This document shows positions 42,683 to 54,781 of a DNA stretch of 64,000 bases, in pieces (position 1 is the stretch's first letter; each line of letters begins with the position of its first letter). Origin of the DNA: Saccopteryx bilineata (taxonomy: Eukaryota > Chordata > Mammalia > Chiroptera > Emballonuridae); the NCBI RefSeq assembly GCF_036850765.1, contig NC_089490.1, forward strand, positions 128,492,522 to 128,556,521, written 5' to 3'. The translations under genes were made by a program, and so were the position numbers. The notes below the pieces were generated by a model. That model saw only the letters and a list, made by a program, of their open reading frames with translations, made no database searches and was not told where the DNA came from.

Positions 42683-43947
42683 CTAACACTTGTGGCAGGA
42701 GGAGCTGCCTCCAGACCCCAGCTTCATGCTGGAGCTCCACTCGCTGGAGCAGCCCAGGAGCCCCTGGGGCTCGCAGGGGATGTAGAGTTCACTGGTGCCC
42801 ACGACACTGCAGCCTCCACTGCTCTTGATCACACTGGCATCCTCTGGGCAGTATTCGGTCCTCAGCATGGGCGTGCTGACCACACATGGCTTATACAGGA
42901 TGGCACCTTTTGAGCTGCTCACAGCTGTGGGAATAGGATCAGGAATCGTTCACTAAGATCATGCCCCCACCTGCTGCCATTCACCCCTAAGGAACCTCAT
43001 CTCACCCCAGCCACAGAGTGCCCACCAGTTCCCCACATGCGTCTCCTCTATTCCCAGAGCCATGGCTTCAGCTTCACCCTCTTTGTTTCTGCTTCTCTGA
43101 GCCTGCTTCAAATCCTCTTTCTCTAGCAAAGCATCTTCATGTCAGTATGGATCCTTGCAGCTTCTGGGCCCTGAAGCACTGGGACCATGCTGCATATCTG
43201 CTCCCCATTCTGATTCCCACAGACTTAAGTAGCCCTGCAGCAGAGCTTCTCCCTCCGACCAGGAGCTCCAACAGACAGACTCTTCCTTTGGGTGAGGAGG
43301 CATGCCAAGGTATGGGCAGGGGTGCTGGAGCCTATGTTGGGTTGATCAGCCCCCAAGGACCCAGAGCCTTGGGGAGTACACATCTACTCACAGATATTCA
43401 CGGGCCCAATGCCTTCACACAGCCTGAGGTGAGAGGAAAAAAGACACAAGGTAACTGCATTAAAGAAGCCAAGGCCAATAAGCACAGACAACCCCATTTT
43501 CCACCCGCACCACAGAACACGTCCACGAGGGCACTCAGACTGGGCCCTGCTCTACATTTTTTATGACTGCAGATGGGCTATACCAGCAGCAATCCGAGGG
43601 CAGGAGAGTATCCACATCCTACACTCACCTCTGCTCCTCGCCCTCCAGCAGGCGCCTGTAGGTGGCGATCTCGATGTCCAGGCCCAGCTTGGAGTTCATC
43701 ACCTCCTGGTACTCCTTGAGCAGGCAGGCCATGTCCTGCTTGGCCTTCTGCAGGGCCTCCTCCAGCCCGGTCAGTTTGCACTTGGCATCGTTGAGGGCCG
43801 TCTCGCCCTGCTGCTCAGCCTGGGTCACTGCAGCTTCCAATTTGCAGCGCTGGGGGAGTGGGCACAGAAGGCATTATTGGAGACCTTTGGAGCCCTAGGC
43901 CGACTCTCAGAAGAACAGAGTGAACACGGTCATTATAAAATAACAGG

Positions 43948-43998
<51 letters not shown>

Positions 43999-46900
43999 AA
44001 TACCTTTCTATACCTGTCTCTATATCTGGTACAGAGCTCCTAAGACCCTTGTAATCTCCTAAGTGATAAAAGCACTAAGAGCATCTTTTGTTCTAATATT
44101 TGGTCTCTGATCCAGGCTCTTGACACAGAGTTCCTAAATTTCTTGGAATTTCCTGAGTGACAGCAGTATCTTTTGCTCTAATGAGGCTCTGGGTGGGCGT
44201 CTGGAGGGCTCCTGGGTGAGGGTGGTTCACCAGCAAGATCAAGCCATGAGTAGAGGCTTGCAATTTTCAGTGCCACCCTCCACCCTTCAGGGCTGGAAAT
44301 GATTGATCATGCGTACATGAGGAAGCCTCCATAAAAGTTCCCAAGTATGGGTTTGTGGCGGTGGTGCGACAGTGATGTGCTCAGAGAGAGCGTGGAGACT
44401 CTGCGCCCCTCCGCACCCCTTCCGTTTGCATGGTCACGTGTATTCTCTATCATGTCCTTTACTAACAAAATGGTGAACGGCAAGTAAACTATCCTTGAGT
44501 TCTGTGAGCCACTCTAGCAAATTAATCAATCCCAAGGAAGGGGTTCCAATTTCTAGCAGAATGGTAGGAAGCTCAGGGTCAACCTGGACCTGTGATTGGC
44601 ATCTAAAGTGGGGCAGTCTTGTGGGATAGCCCTTAACCTGTGGGATCTGACACTGTTTCCAGGTAGATAGTATCAGAATTGAGTTAAATTGTAGAACACC
44701 CAGCTGGTATCACAGAATTGCTTGGTGTGGGCAAAACCCTACACATCTGATGTCAGAAGTTTTGTAAGTTTTCCTACAGTCTTGGTTACACAGAAGATTT
44801 AAATCTGCTGTGGGTTTCATCCTAGGATTGTGACATGTGATTCCTCTGGAGGACTGGCAACGGTTTTCCTATCTGCAACGCCTCAGGGAGATTTGAGAGT
44901 TTCTCTTAGACACACTGAGCAATTTCTTGAGGGCTAATAGATTTTGTGCCTGGCTGGTCTTCACTCGTCGGAGAACGGAGTGGGTCTGATTTAATGAACT
45001 CTGCAGAGTCACCTTGACCTTCAGGATAATTGAATTGCAGTCTTTGGGCTGGAAAAGACCATGGAGACAGTCTTTTTTTTATGCTCCCATCTACTGAAGC
45101 ACCTTTGCTCTCTCATCTTTGATAATAGGTGGCCTGGCCTCTGTTGGGGACCCTGCTGTTTCCTACAGCTGCTCTTCCTGTGGTTGGTGAGCTCTTCTGT
45201 AGAAAGGGATGTGCCCTCTTAATTGAGGCAGCCTATGTTTATTGCCTCTCCAATAGCACTCCCTGGGCGTATGGACCCGCCCCACATGACCAGATGGTGG
45301 GTCAGCCTCAATGGCCCCTCAGGACCAGGCCTCTCTGGCCTCACCTGGGCTTTGACACTCTCAATCTCTTGCTGTAGCCGCTGGGTCCGCTTCTTCATTT
45401 CCAGGATCTCACTCTTGCGGTTGCGGAGGTCGTCACACTGGCTCCCGGAGGTCAGCCGCAGCTCCTCATACTGCAGGGACCGAGAAGTCAGAACCCAGCG
45501 CCCCCCTTTCTCACTGTCCCGAGTCTCTCCTCTGATGACTTCCTGGCTCAGGTGCTCTCTAATTCTCACACTTTCTCTGTTCCCCATATTTTTACCATTT
45601 CTGGCCAATTTTGGGTCCTTTTCTGGGCTGCTCCTCAGTCTCTTCTCACCTTCCAGCCCTGAACAGTTAGGCTTATTAAATCCTTCTCCAATTTCCAAGG
45701 TCCCCTCCTCTCTGTTTAGCTGTTCTGTGTCTTGTCCTTTCTCTCTGCCCCAGAGCCCAAAGGTCTCCGGAGGGTTCCCTCCCTTTTAGATGTCCCTCTG
45801 GACCTCAGCTTGGGATGCCTAACAGACCAAGGACAGAGGACAGACCATGTCTGCCCCCAGGGTGAGTATGATTGTATATTCTTCTCCAAAGCAATTGAAA
45901 ACAAAATGCAATATTTTCTTCTACCTTGGCTAAACACTTCTTCACCTTTGCAACTCTGAAGCCAATTTCTGAATAGCCTATTGTAGATTACATTTGCAGA
46001 GTTTTGAAAATTAGCCAACTAGCTTTTTGCACATAATGGATGGCAGCATTGAAAATGCAAAAACGAGATAAGCCCAAAACCTCTTTGGCCCATGGGGTAT
46101 TTGGCTATTGTGTGAAAGCCAATAGTTGCCTAATTAATAACTACTTTCCTCTTCTGCTTTTGTTTGGGGTGGTCATAAGCCAGATAAGAGGATATTGCTT
46201 AGCCTTCTCATGAATGAGGTCTATGACCCCTGCTGAGTAGGGTTTCCGGGGAAAGTTCTTTGAAGTGGGAGATGATTCACTTGGAATGTTTCTTCTGCCC
46301 TCTGCTATCCTTTCTGCCTGAAATGAGCATGTGAGATTGGTGGTATGACAGCCGTCCTGAGACAGATGGCAACCGTATTAAAGCAATGTTAAGGATGGCA
46401 GAAAAGAAAGCTAGAAAGAGTCTGTGTCCTTGATGGTGACATAGATCCTTGGGTTAATTGTGGGTAGTCTATTCCTGTACTTAAAATTATTTTTTAAAAT
46501 TTCTGATCCTTACAGGTAAATACAATCTTTAAATGATAAAGTTGTCTTTCTGGTTCTGATTTAGGAGGATAGGTGTAAAGCCAGGAGCCACCATCGTGGC
46601 CATTCACATGCAGGTTCGCATTGGATTCAGACAGTCGGTAAAGAAACAATGGAGCCAAAAACTTGATAGGCCATTTTCTTTGATTCTAGCTTGCACCCGG
46701 CGGGCAAGTAAAAACACACACTGGGCTCCAAAACCCACTCACATTCAGTGCTCACAAAGCTACTGACTTATCCGAGTTTCCTAGAATCAAAGGTTTCTAG
46801 CTCACCAGCCTTATTCTCCTCAGTTCCCCATCTCCTTCCTTATCCCAGATACAAACTCTACACAAACTGGCATCTCGCTCAGCACTCCGCCATCTTGGCT

Positions 46901-49900
46901 GCTTCTCCTGGCCACATGGCCTCTTTCTGCTCTCTGCACTGCTCCCTCTGCTCTCTCATGCTAATCATCCCAGGAACCAAGAGCGCAAACTCTCGTTCTG
47001 CCCCCATTTTATATTGTAGCTTCACAACCTCTAATCCAATATACAAAATAGGGAAGTCTCTAATACAAAGTCACTTCTCTGAGGCATGATTGGATTGTAC
47101 CACCCCACATCAAAAAGGGTGGGAAAGGCTTAATCCCAAAACCAAGCCCCAGGCTACAAGGATTCTCAACACACATTAATATCACCTGGGCTACGGCCTC
47201 ACGTGGGCAGCGCCATTTTTAACAAAGTGAGCATAATACATTTTAGCTGCCCAACAATAGGAAAATGAGATTGTTTTCTCTGAGTGTGCTTGATTGATGG
47301 GCAGTCCAGGGGAGCAGCTGGAGGGGGACTAGCCAGGATGAAACCTGGTGTGGTTGAGCCACAGAGTCTCTGGGAGCCGACTTCAGGCTACGGTTTGATA
47401 CCTTGGATCACAATGAATCTCCAGAAAATGGATAGAACATCACTTTGGGTGGTGGTACCCACTGCCTTCAGAAAAGTCCAAAGTACTTAGCACAGCACTG
47501 AAGATTTGCTGTGATCTGGCCCCTTGCTACCCCGCCAGCTCCATCTCCTTCACGATGCTTCATACTGGGAACTCCCCGTTCATGCTTTGTATCCTGGCTC
47601 CTGCTGCCCCAGCCAGACACACCCTTCCCTCATGCTCCTGTTGTTCTTGACCTCCAAGATCCAGATCAAATGCCGATGCCTCTGTCATTCCAGACACTTC
47701 ATGCTACTTTGTTTTTCTGTTTGGTTGGTGACCCGTTTCTCTCCCTGTATACTGTAATCTTGAGCATAGGGGTGGTGTGATCTGAGTATCCTCGTGGTGC
47801 CAACACCCCTCAGTTAGGCCATTGTGGGTCAAATAAGTTTGTAAATATGATATATCTGTTTGCTCCCTTATAGTCTGCATTGGGTGTGAGGGACAGACTG
47901 TAAGCAGGCAGAGTCCTTATAGCCTAAGGCTTAGTTTTAAGACTAAGCCTTTCCCACCCTTTTAATACTAAGATCTTCTCAACACTAAGCTTTTCTCCAC
48001 ACCCTTGACTGTTGCATGATGTAGGGTGGTGCACTCTTATGAGGAATCCCATTTATGCCTCAGACTTTGTATCAGAGACTTCCTTATTTGTATATTGGAT
48101 TAAAGGTTTTGATTTCTACACTATAAAATGGGGCAGACTGGAGGCCCTCTCTCTCTCTCTGTCTGTCTCTCTCTCTTCCTGAAATTAGCATTGCAACAGA
48201 GAGGCAGCCAAGATGGCAGAGTGCTGAAGGAGAAGCCAGTTTGTGCAGAGAGAAGGAGATGGGGAACAGAGGTGAATAAAGCTGGTGAGGTAGGAACTTT
48301 GATTCTAGGAAACTTGGATAAGTCAGTGGCTTTGGGAACATTGAATGGAAAGGGAAGTGTTTTCCCACTGTGTGTATTTCTTGCCCGCCATGTGCAAGCT
48401 AGGATTAAAGCTAATGGCCCACCAGTTCTTGGCTCCTTTGTTTTATTACCGTCTGTCTTAATCAAATCCGAACCTGCATGGGCCAGGCGGCTGTGATGGT
48501 GGCCGTGGCTACTGGTTTTACAGCCATCTTTCCCTGGCTACTATTTAAAACCATATTCCCACAACATTCCCTACACTTCACCCTGATTTGTTTTCTCCAT
48601 AGCATGCAGCACCATCTGACACACATGTACTTGTTACTGTTTGTTGTCTGTCCCTCCCCAGCTTCCAGAATGAAAGTGACAGGAAGGCAGGGACTGCTGT
48701 CTGTTTTGCTCCCTGCTGGAATCCTGCATCTAGAGCAGTGTTTGGCACAAGACAAACGCTCAAGAAACAGTTCTTGAGTTCTTGAGTAAATGAATGAGAG
48801 AACGCATGAATGAATACTTGGTGTCTTTCACAGATAGGGCAGGTGAGGCTGAGATGATATTGGTTCAATCAAGTCCAACTGCCCTTTCAGCCAGCCCCTA
48901 ATTACCTAAGGCTAGGGTCACCTTAAATCACCATTTCTGCTCCACCATTATCTTCCTCTGACACCTTGAAGCCCAGAGCCCTCTTTGCATTATTGCCAAT
49001 TAGTATTCTCTGACTTCACGTTGAGGGAGTCTATGGTTAATAAAGCTGGGCACCCTGGCACATTGATGAGAGGCTTGGGCTGGCTGCGGGGTCCACTCCC
49101 ACATGTTCCACGGGCACCTGGCCTGAGGCCTGGCAGAAACAATAAGGGTTGGGATTTATGGGGTTCCCTGTCTCTATGGCATGGCATGAGTCTTTCATTA
49201 TCTTCTCACCCACTTTTTGGGGAAGTGGGTCTGAAACCCCCTCCCTCACCCGGGCCTCACCCGGCACTGGTACCAGGCCTCCGCTTCAGCTTTGCTGCGG
49301 CTGGCGATGTCATCATACTGAGCCTTGATCTCAGCAATGATGCTGTCCACGTCCAGCACCCGGCCATTGTCCATCTTCACAATGACTGAGGTCTCTGAGA
49401 TCTGAGACTGGAGCAGGCAGATCTCCTGGGGGTGGGGGAGCACAGGTGAGCTCTTTGAGGATGACTTTCCCACAGCAGCTTTCCACAGGACTTGGCTGTG
49501 GCACCCCAGGTCTTCAATCACCAACTGGCTTCCTGTCCCCCACTCCAATTACACAGAGACCTGAGAGCCAAGGTCTGGGCCATCTGACTTTCAGGGTCTC
49601 ACTGCCAGAGAACCAGCTGTCCCATAAAAAGAGCTGACTTCTTTACATGCTTACTTTTCTGAAATGTCCCCACTGGGCTGGAGCTTTCCCAACCCATGTC
49701 TGTGTAGAACTGCCCCTGATCTACCACCTGTGGGAAGCATGGCTGCAGGTACCTCCTCATACAGGCCTTTCAGGAAGTCGATCTCCTGGACCAGAGCCTC
49801 CACGTTGGTCTCCAGGTCAGCCTTCAGCAGGAAGGCCGTATCCACATCCTGTGTTCAGAGCATTGGCAACTATAACCCGGGGCTGGAGGATATGGCTGGG

Positions 49901-52900
49901 CCACGCCCTCCACCCGCTGGGCTACTCCTAACAAGCTGGTAGTAGGTGGCAGGTGTGTACACACCTTTCCTCGTGTAAGCCCATGTGAAAGTGAAGCGGT
50001 CACAAAGCCAAGGAAGGAGGGAGGGGTCCTCAGCCCCAGGACCACACTCCTGGGCTTGGTACCCTGTTGGGGAAGGATCTGAGCGAGCAGGGTTTGAAGG
50101 AGACTTGAACACAGCTTCTCAGAGCTGTGGGGCTCAGGCCAGAAAATATCTAGCTATTTTTCTGAGAAATCATGGCAATGGTTTTCATCTTTTGGGGTTT
50201 GAGTCAGAGTTTTTGTTATGATTTTGATTTGGCATTAATTACATCTCTGGCTTCTTGGGTAGGTGTAGACACAACCTTAACCAGCTTTGGCCCCTATGGG
50301 TTGGGAGGTGGAGGCCCTGTGGATCACCGCCCTTTAGCAAGGGGTGGGTGATGCTGGCCCTCATCTTTCTCAGGGTCACTGGGGCCGGCACTGGGGTCTG
50401 AGGGGTGAGGGACCGTTTTGCAGGTGGGTGGGCTGCAGACTTGTTTGGACACAATCCCAGAGCTGAGTGTCCTGAGGCCGGCTGGCCTGGCTCTGGAGGC
50501 TTTCTCCCTCTCTGTACCATCTTCCTCACCTTCTTTAAGGCAACAAACTCATTTTCTGCACAGGACCGCAGGGACAGCTCCTCTTCATATCTGGTGGAAT
50601 GGGCAGGAAAAAATGTTTCAGTCAACCTGTGTCATTCTGAAGGGACCTGAGGGAAGGGGCCTTTGGGGGCAAATCTGCTTCTCACTGACTGAATGCCCTG
50701 AGTCACCAGGTCCAGCCTCTGTCTCTGGACAATTCTAGTTACTCCAACCATTCAAGACAGGTGATTATTATCATAGCCTTTCATTAGCCAATTTGTTAGT
50801 TTAGCCTACTCCCCACTAGCCTAGTGGTGAGTCATCCTCTGGGGAGTACTCTGTAAGCTTAACTTCATTCTGTCTTGCTGCTTAGGAAGCCCACTTTATC
50901 TGATTGTTTCCTCTAAGAAGGTGGTGACAAGCTGGCTGCCTGTTGTTGGCAGAGCTGTCTGTTCTGAGTTGTTCTGAGAGGAAGTTATATTATAACCACA
51001 GAAATCCCAGCTGACCCTGTGCCCTCCTCACCAGAGAGTACTGAATCTGGTCTCTTCCTGCAGTTCAGTTGCAGAGGTAGCAATTAACCACTTTAGCAGA
51101 CCCAGAGTCACAGCCCAGCCATTTCCTCTAGGTCCTCACCCACTCACTGCCCCCATGGCTATGGAATCAGGGTCAAGAGGTTCAGTCTGGCCAGAATGAC
51201 TCAGTTTGAAGAGTAAAATTGAACCTTTAAAAGCTTCCCTGCACTTCCTGACACCCATCCTTCCTTTTCCCAGTGGGCACTGCTGTAGCACGGACACTGG
51301 TGCTGAAGCCTGCCTCTGGGTTTGAATCCGGGCTTGGCAAGTGCTAGTCCTGTGATCTTGAGTAAGTGATTTGGCTTCTCTGTGGCTTAGTGTCATCATT
51401 TGTAGAATGAGGATTACACTGGTCCTGTCTCACAGGGTTGTGAGTTAGCATATCACAATGAGTTAATATCTGCAAAGCTATTAAGCTTGGCAAAGGGTCT
51501 GTACTGTGTAAGTGCTGGTTATTATTGTTAAAATACCACTTGATCTCATCTTTCTCCTACTGTCTCACTTCTAAGATCCAAAGTCCTAATCTTGAGCTGC
51601 AAGCCACGTTTCCTGACCATTGCGTGCCTTACCCCTTGGTCAGGCATTGCTCCTGCCGAGAGGGCTGGCCTCACATGGCTTTGTCACACGTTCTGGTTAC
51701 TGGAGTCATCTACTCTAACTTGGAACATTCTGGCCCTTCCTTATAACCTGCTCCTTTTCCAGGGTCCACTCCAGACTTCTCCTTTTTAAGAAGTAACTGC
51801 AATGGAACATATTCTTCAAGGCCCTGAGTAAATGGCACCTACCCCCAGGATGGGTTTCTAGGCCCCCTCTGCTCTCTCAGTCTCGTAGGATTCTTTTCCT
51901 TTCTGCCCTGTACCACCTTGCAACTGATGGTGTGTATGCATGAAAGTCTGTGCTTATTGGACTGTGGCATCTTGTAGGAAGGAGCCAGACTTTTCCATCA
52001 ACCATGAATAGGCACGTGGTTGACACCTTCAGCATGAGTATCCCCCACATGGCTCAACTCCATGACCCACAACCCTTATGAACCATTGCTTTCAATATTT
52101 CACACTGTTTCTTGTTAATGGAAATGTGTCTTTCTCAGCTCTCCCCCACCAACATGTGCTCCATGGGATCCTGGTTCTGGGAGAGACCCACCTAGGACCA
52201 GGTGGTCCTAGGATTAAGCAATTTATCTTCTTGTAAGCACTGGATCCTATAATCCAGGGGTCCTCAAACTACGGCCCGCGGGCCGCATGCGGCCCCCCGA
52301 GGCCATTTATCCGGCCCCTACCGCACTTCCAGAAGGGGCACCTCTTTCATTGGTGGTCAGTGAGAGGAGCATAGTTCCCATTGAAATACTGGTCAGTTTG
52401 TTGATTTAAATTTACTTGTTTTTTATTTTAAATATTGTATTTGGTCCTGTTTTGTTTTTTTACTTTAAAATAAGATATGTGCAGTGTGCGTAGGGATTTG
52501 TTCATAGTTTTTTTTTATAGTCCAGCCCTCCAGTGGTCTGAGGGACAGTGAACTGGCCCCCTGTGTAAAAAGTTTGGGGACTCCTGCTATAATCCTTCAA
52601 GCTCTTCATTTACATATGCTTATCAACCACCTCCTGCTGTGTGAGTCAGGCATGAGCTGCAAGTCTAGCAGGCTACAGAACCTTCACCACCAGAAGCTGG
52701 GACTGAAGACAGAGAGACAGAGGATCTGCTGATGAGTGTGGGGTGAGGACTTCCAGCTGTGATGGGAGGAGGGAATCCAGGAGTCAGGGGTGAGAGGAAA
52801 TGTGGGATATATTAGCCTGGATGTGGTTCAAAGAGATGCTGAGAGGGGCTTATCAGAAGAAAGAACAGGGGGAGCAAAAGCTCAGAGGTAAGAGGGTTTG

Positions 52901-54743
52901 GGGATCTGTTTGGGGAATAAGAAGTAGTTCAGGAAATGCGAAATGATTGGTGGAAGACAGGGCAGAACAGGTGGTTTGAAGCAGAATCTGGAATGCCAGA
53001 AATGGCAGGAAAAAGGCCATGTTTTATACTGAGGGAGAGGGTGAGGGCCTTCCTTAGGCAGGGTGGTGGGAAGGGAGATGAAGACAAATACACAATTTCA
53101 GAATTCCTACCTTGTGCCAAATGGGCAGTATCCTATATCATCCTTCCTACTCTTAGTTCTACTAACTAGTAAGCTAAGTTTTAGGGTTCCCTAAAGCTTC
53201 TTATAGATAGGGAGACCAAGGCCCAGATTGTTTGCCTGGCTCACCTAGGACGCTCTCGGGGGTGACATTGGAGCAAACTCACCTTTTCCGGTAGCCCTCC
53301 AGCGTGTCCTGGAGGCTGCAGAGCTCGGCCTCCAGCCGAGCCCGGTCCCCTGTCACGCCTTCCAGCTGCCTCCGGAGGCCGCAGATGTAGGCCTCAAAGA
53401 TGGGCTCCATGTTGCTCTGGCAGCTCCTCTGCTGCTGCGTGAACTTCCACTTGGTATCCAGCAGCTTGTTCTTCTGCTCTAGGAACCGGACCTGCAGCCA
53501 AGACCAAGATATCACTGGGCGGCAGGTTACCTGGGGACCATGGCTTGGAGAGAATAAATGGCGATGGGGGCAGTGAATCAGTTTCTGCTCCCTCTCTTGA
53601 CACACCACTGCTAATATGCTAAAGTTTACAGATTGGGTCTCTGCATAGACTGGCACCTGAGGTTATCTCTCTGTGTCTTCCCTGCTTGGAGGAGCTGATA
53701 GGACCCTCCTTCTACCGAGGGGTTGCACACTGTTGTAGAAAGAACACTGTTCCACAAAGCCTGGGCAGGTCCCCCTTCCAGCCCTGTCTGCCTGCCTCCT
53801 GCTGGACTTGTAACTTTGTCCAGTCTAGGCCATCCCATCCCTGTAAGCCTTGTTTTCTTTCCTAAAGCTCCTGCTTGGGGTTGTGAATGGGAAGCACTTT
53901 ACAGATATTCATTCTAATGTAAGCAGGTGACATTATACTCAGGAGTTGTCAGGCTCTCTTCAATTACAACCCAGGGACAATCAGGGAAAAGGTCATATGA
54001 AAGGCTCTGTCCCAGGACTTCCAGCTCTTTTCACCCACTTCACCCCATCCTGCAGCAGCACTGCATCTAAAATAGTCCCTGTTACAGTAATGTGGAGAGC
54101 TGCTGGCTCACCTCCTCCGTTTCTGTGGCTTGAAAACCTGTATCAGGAGAAGCTTAGTGAATTGACCACAGTCACCCAGCTAGTCATTGGCAGAGGAACA
54201 CACTCTCCAGTCCTCACTCTGAGATTTTCCACATTGTGCACTCAAAGAAACTGCAGAAGAAGTAGCATTGCCCTACTTCTGGTCAATGGCCATGTCACCG
54301 GAAGGCCTCCAGCCTCACAGAGGGTGGTGTGATGTTGTTGACAGCCAGGACCTGTGTTGTTAGAATGAGCTTACAACCAAACCTTATGAGCTTTTAAAAC
54401 TAAACTCTGTTGTGCCTGACCTGTGGTGGTGCAGTGGATCAAGCGTCAACTTGGAACTCTGAGGTCACTGGTTCAAAGCCCTAGGCTTGCCCAATCAAGT
54501 CATGTATGGGAGTTGATGCTTCCTGCTCCTCCCCCCTTCTCTCTCTCTCTTCTCTAAAAAAAATATGAATAAATAAAAATAATTTAAAAATATTAAATAA
54601 AAAGTAAACTCTGTTGCCCTGGCCAGTAAGCTCAGTTGGTTAGAGTGTTGTCCTCATATGCTAAGGTTGTGGGTTCAATCTCTGGTCAGGGCACATACAA
54701 GAATCAACCAAAGAATGCCTAAGTAAGTGGAACAACAAATTGA

Positions 54744-54781
<38 letters not shown>

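Noticed and set aside
43950..44000. Regular short repeats that could suggest an array
   Set aside because: It is a tetranucleotide microsatellite, and a CRISPR array is not expected in a mammalian genome.
46748..47089. 113-aa open frame resembling one at 48084-48368
   Set aside because: The resemblance comes from the two inverted copies of an LTR-like repeat. There is no known protein domain.
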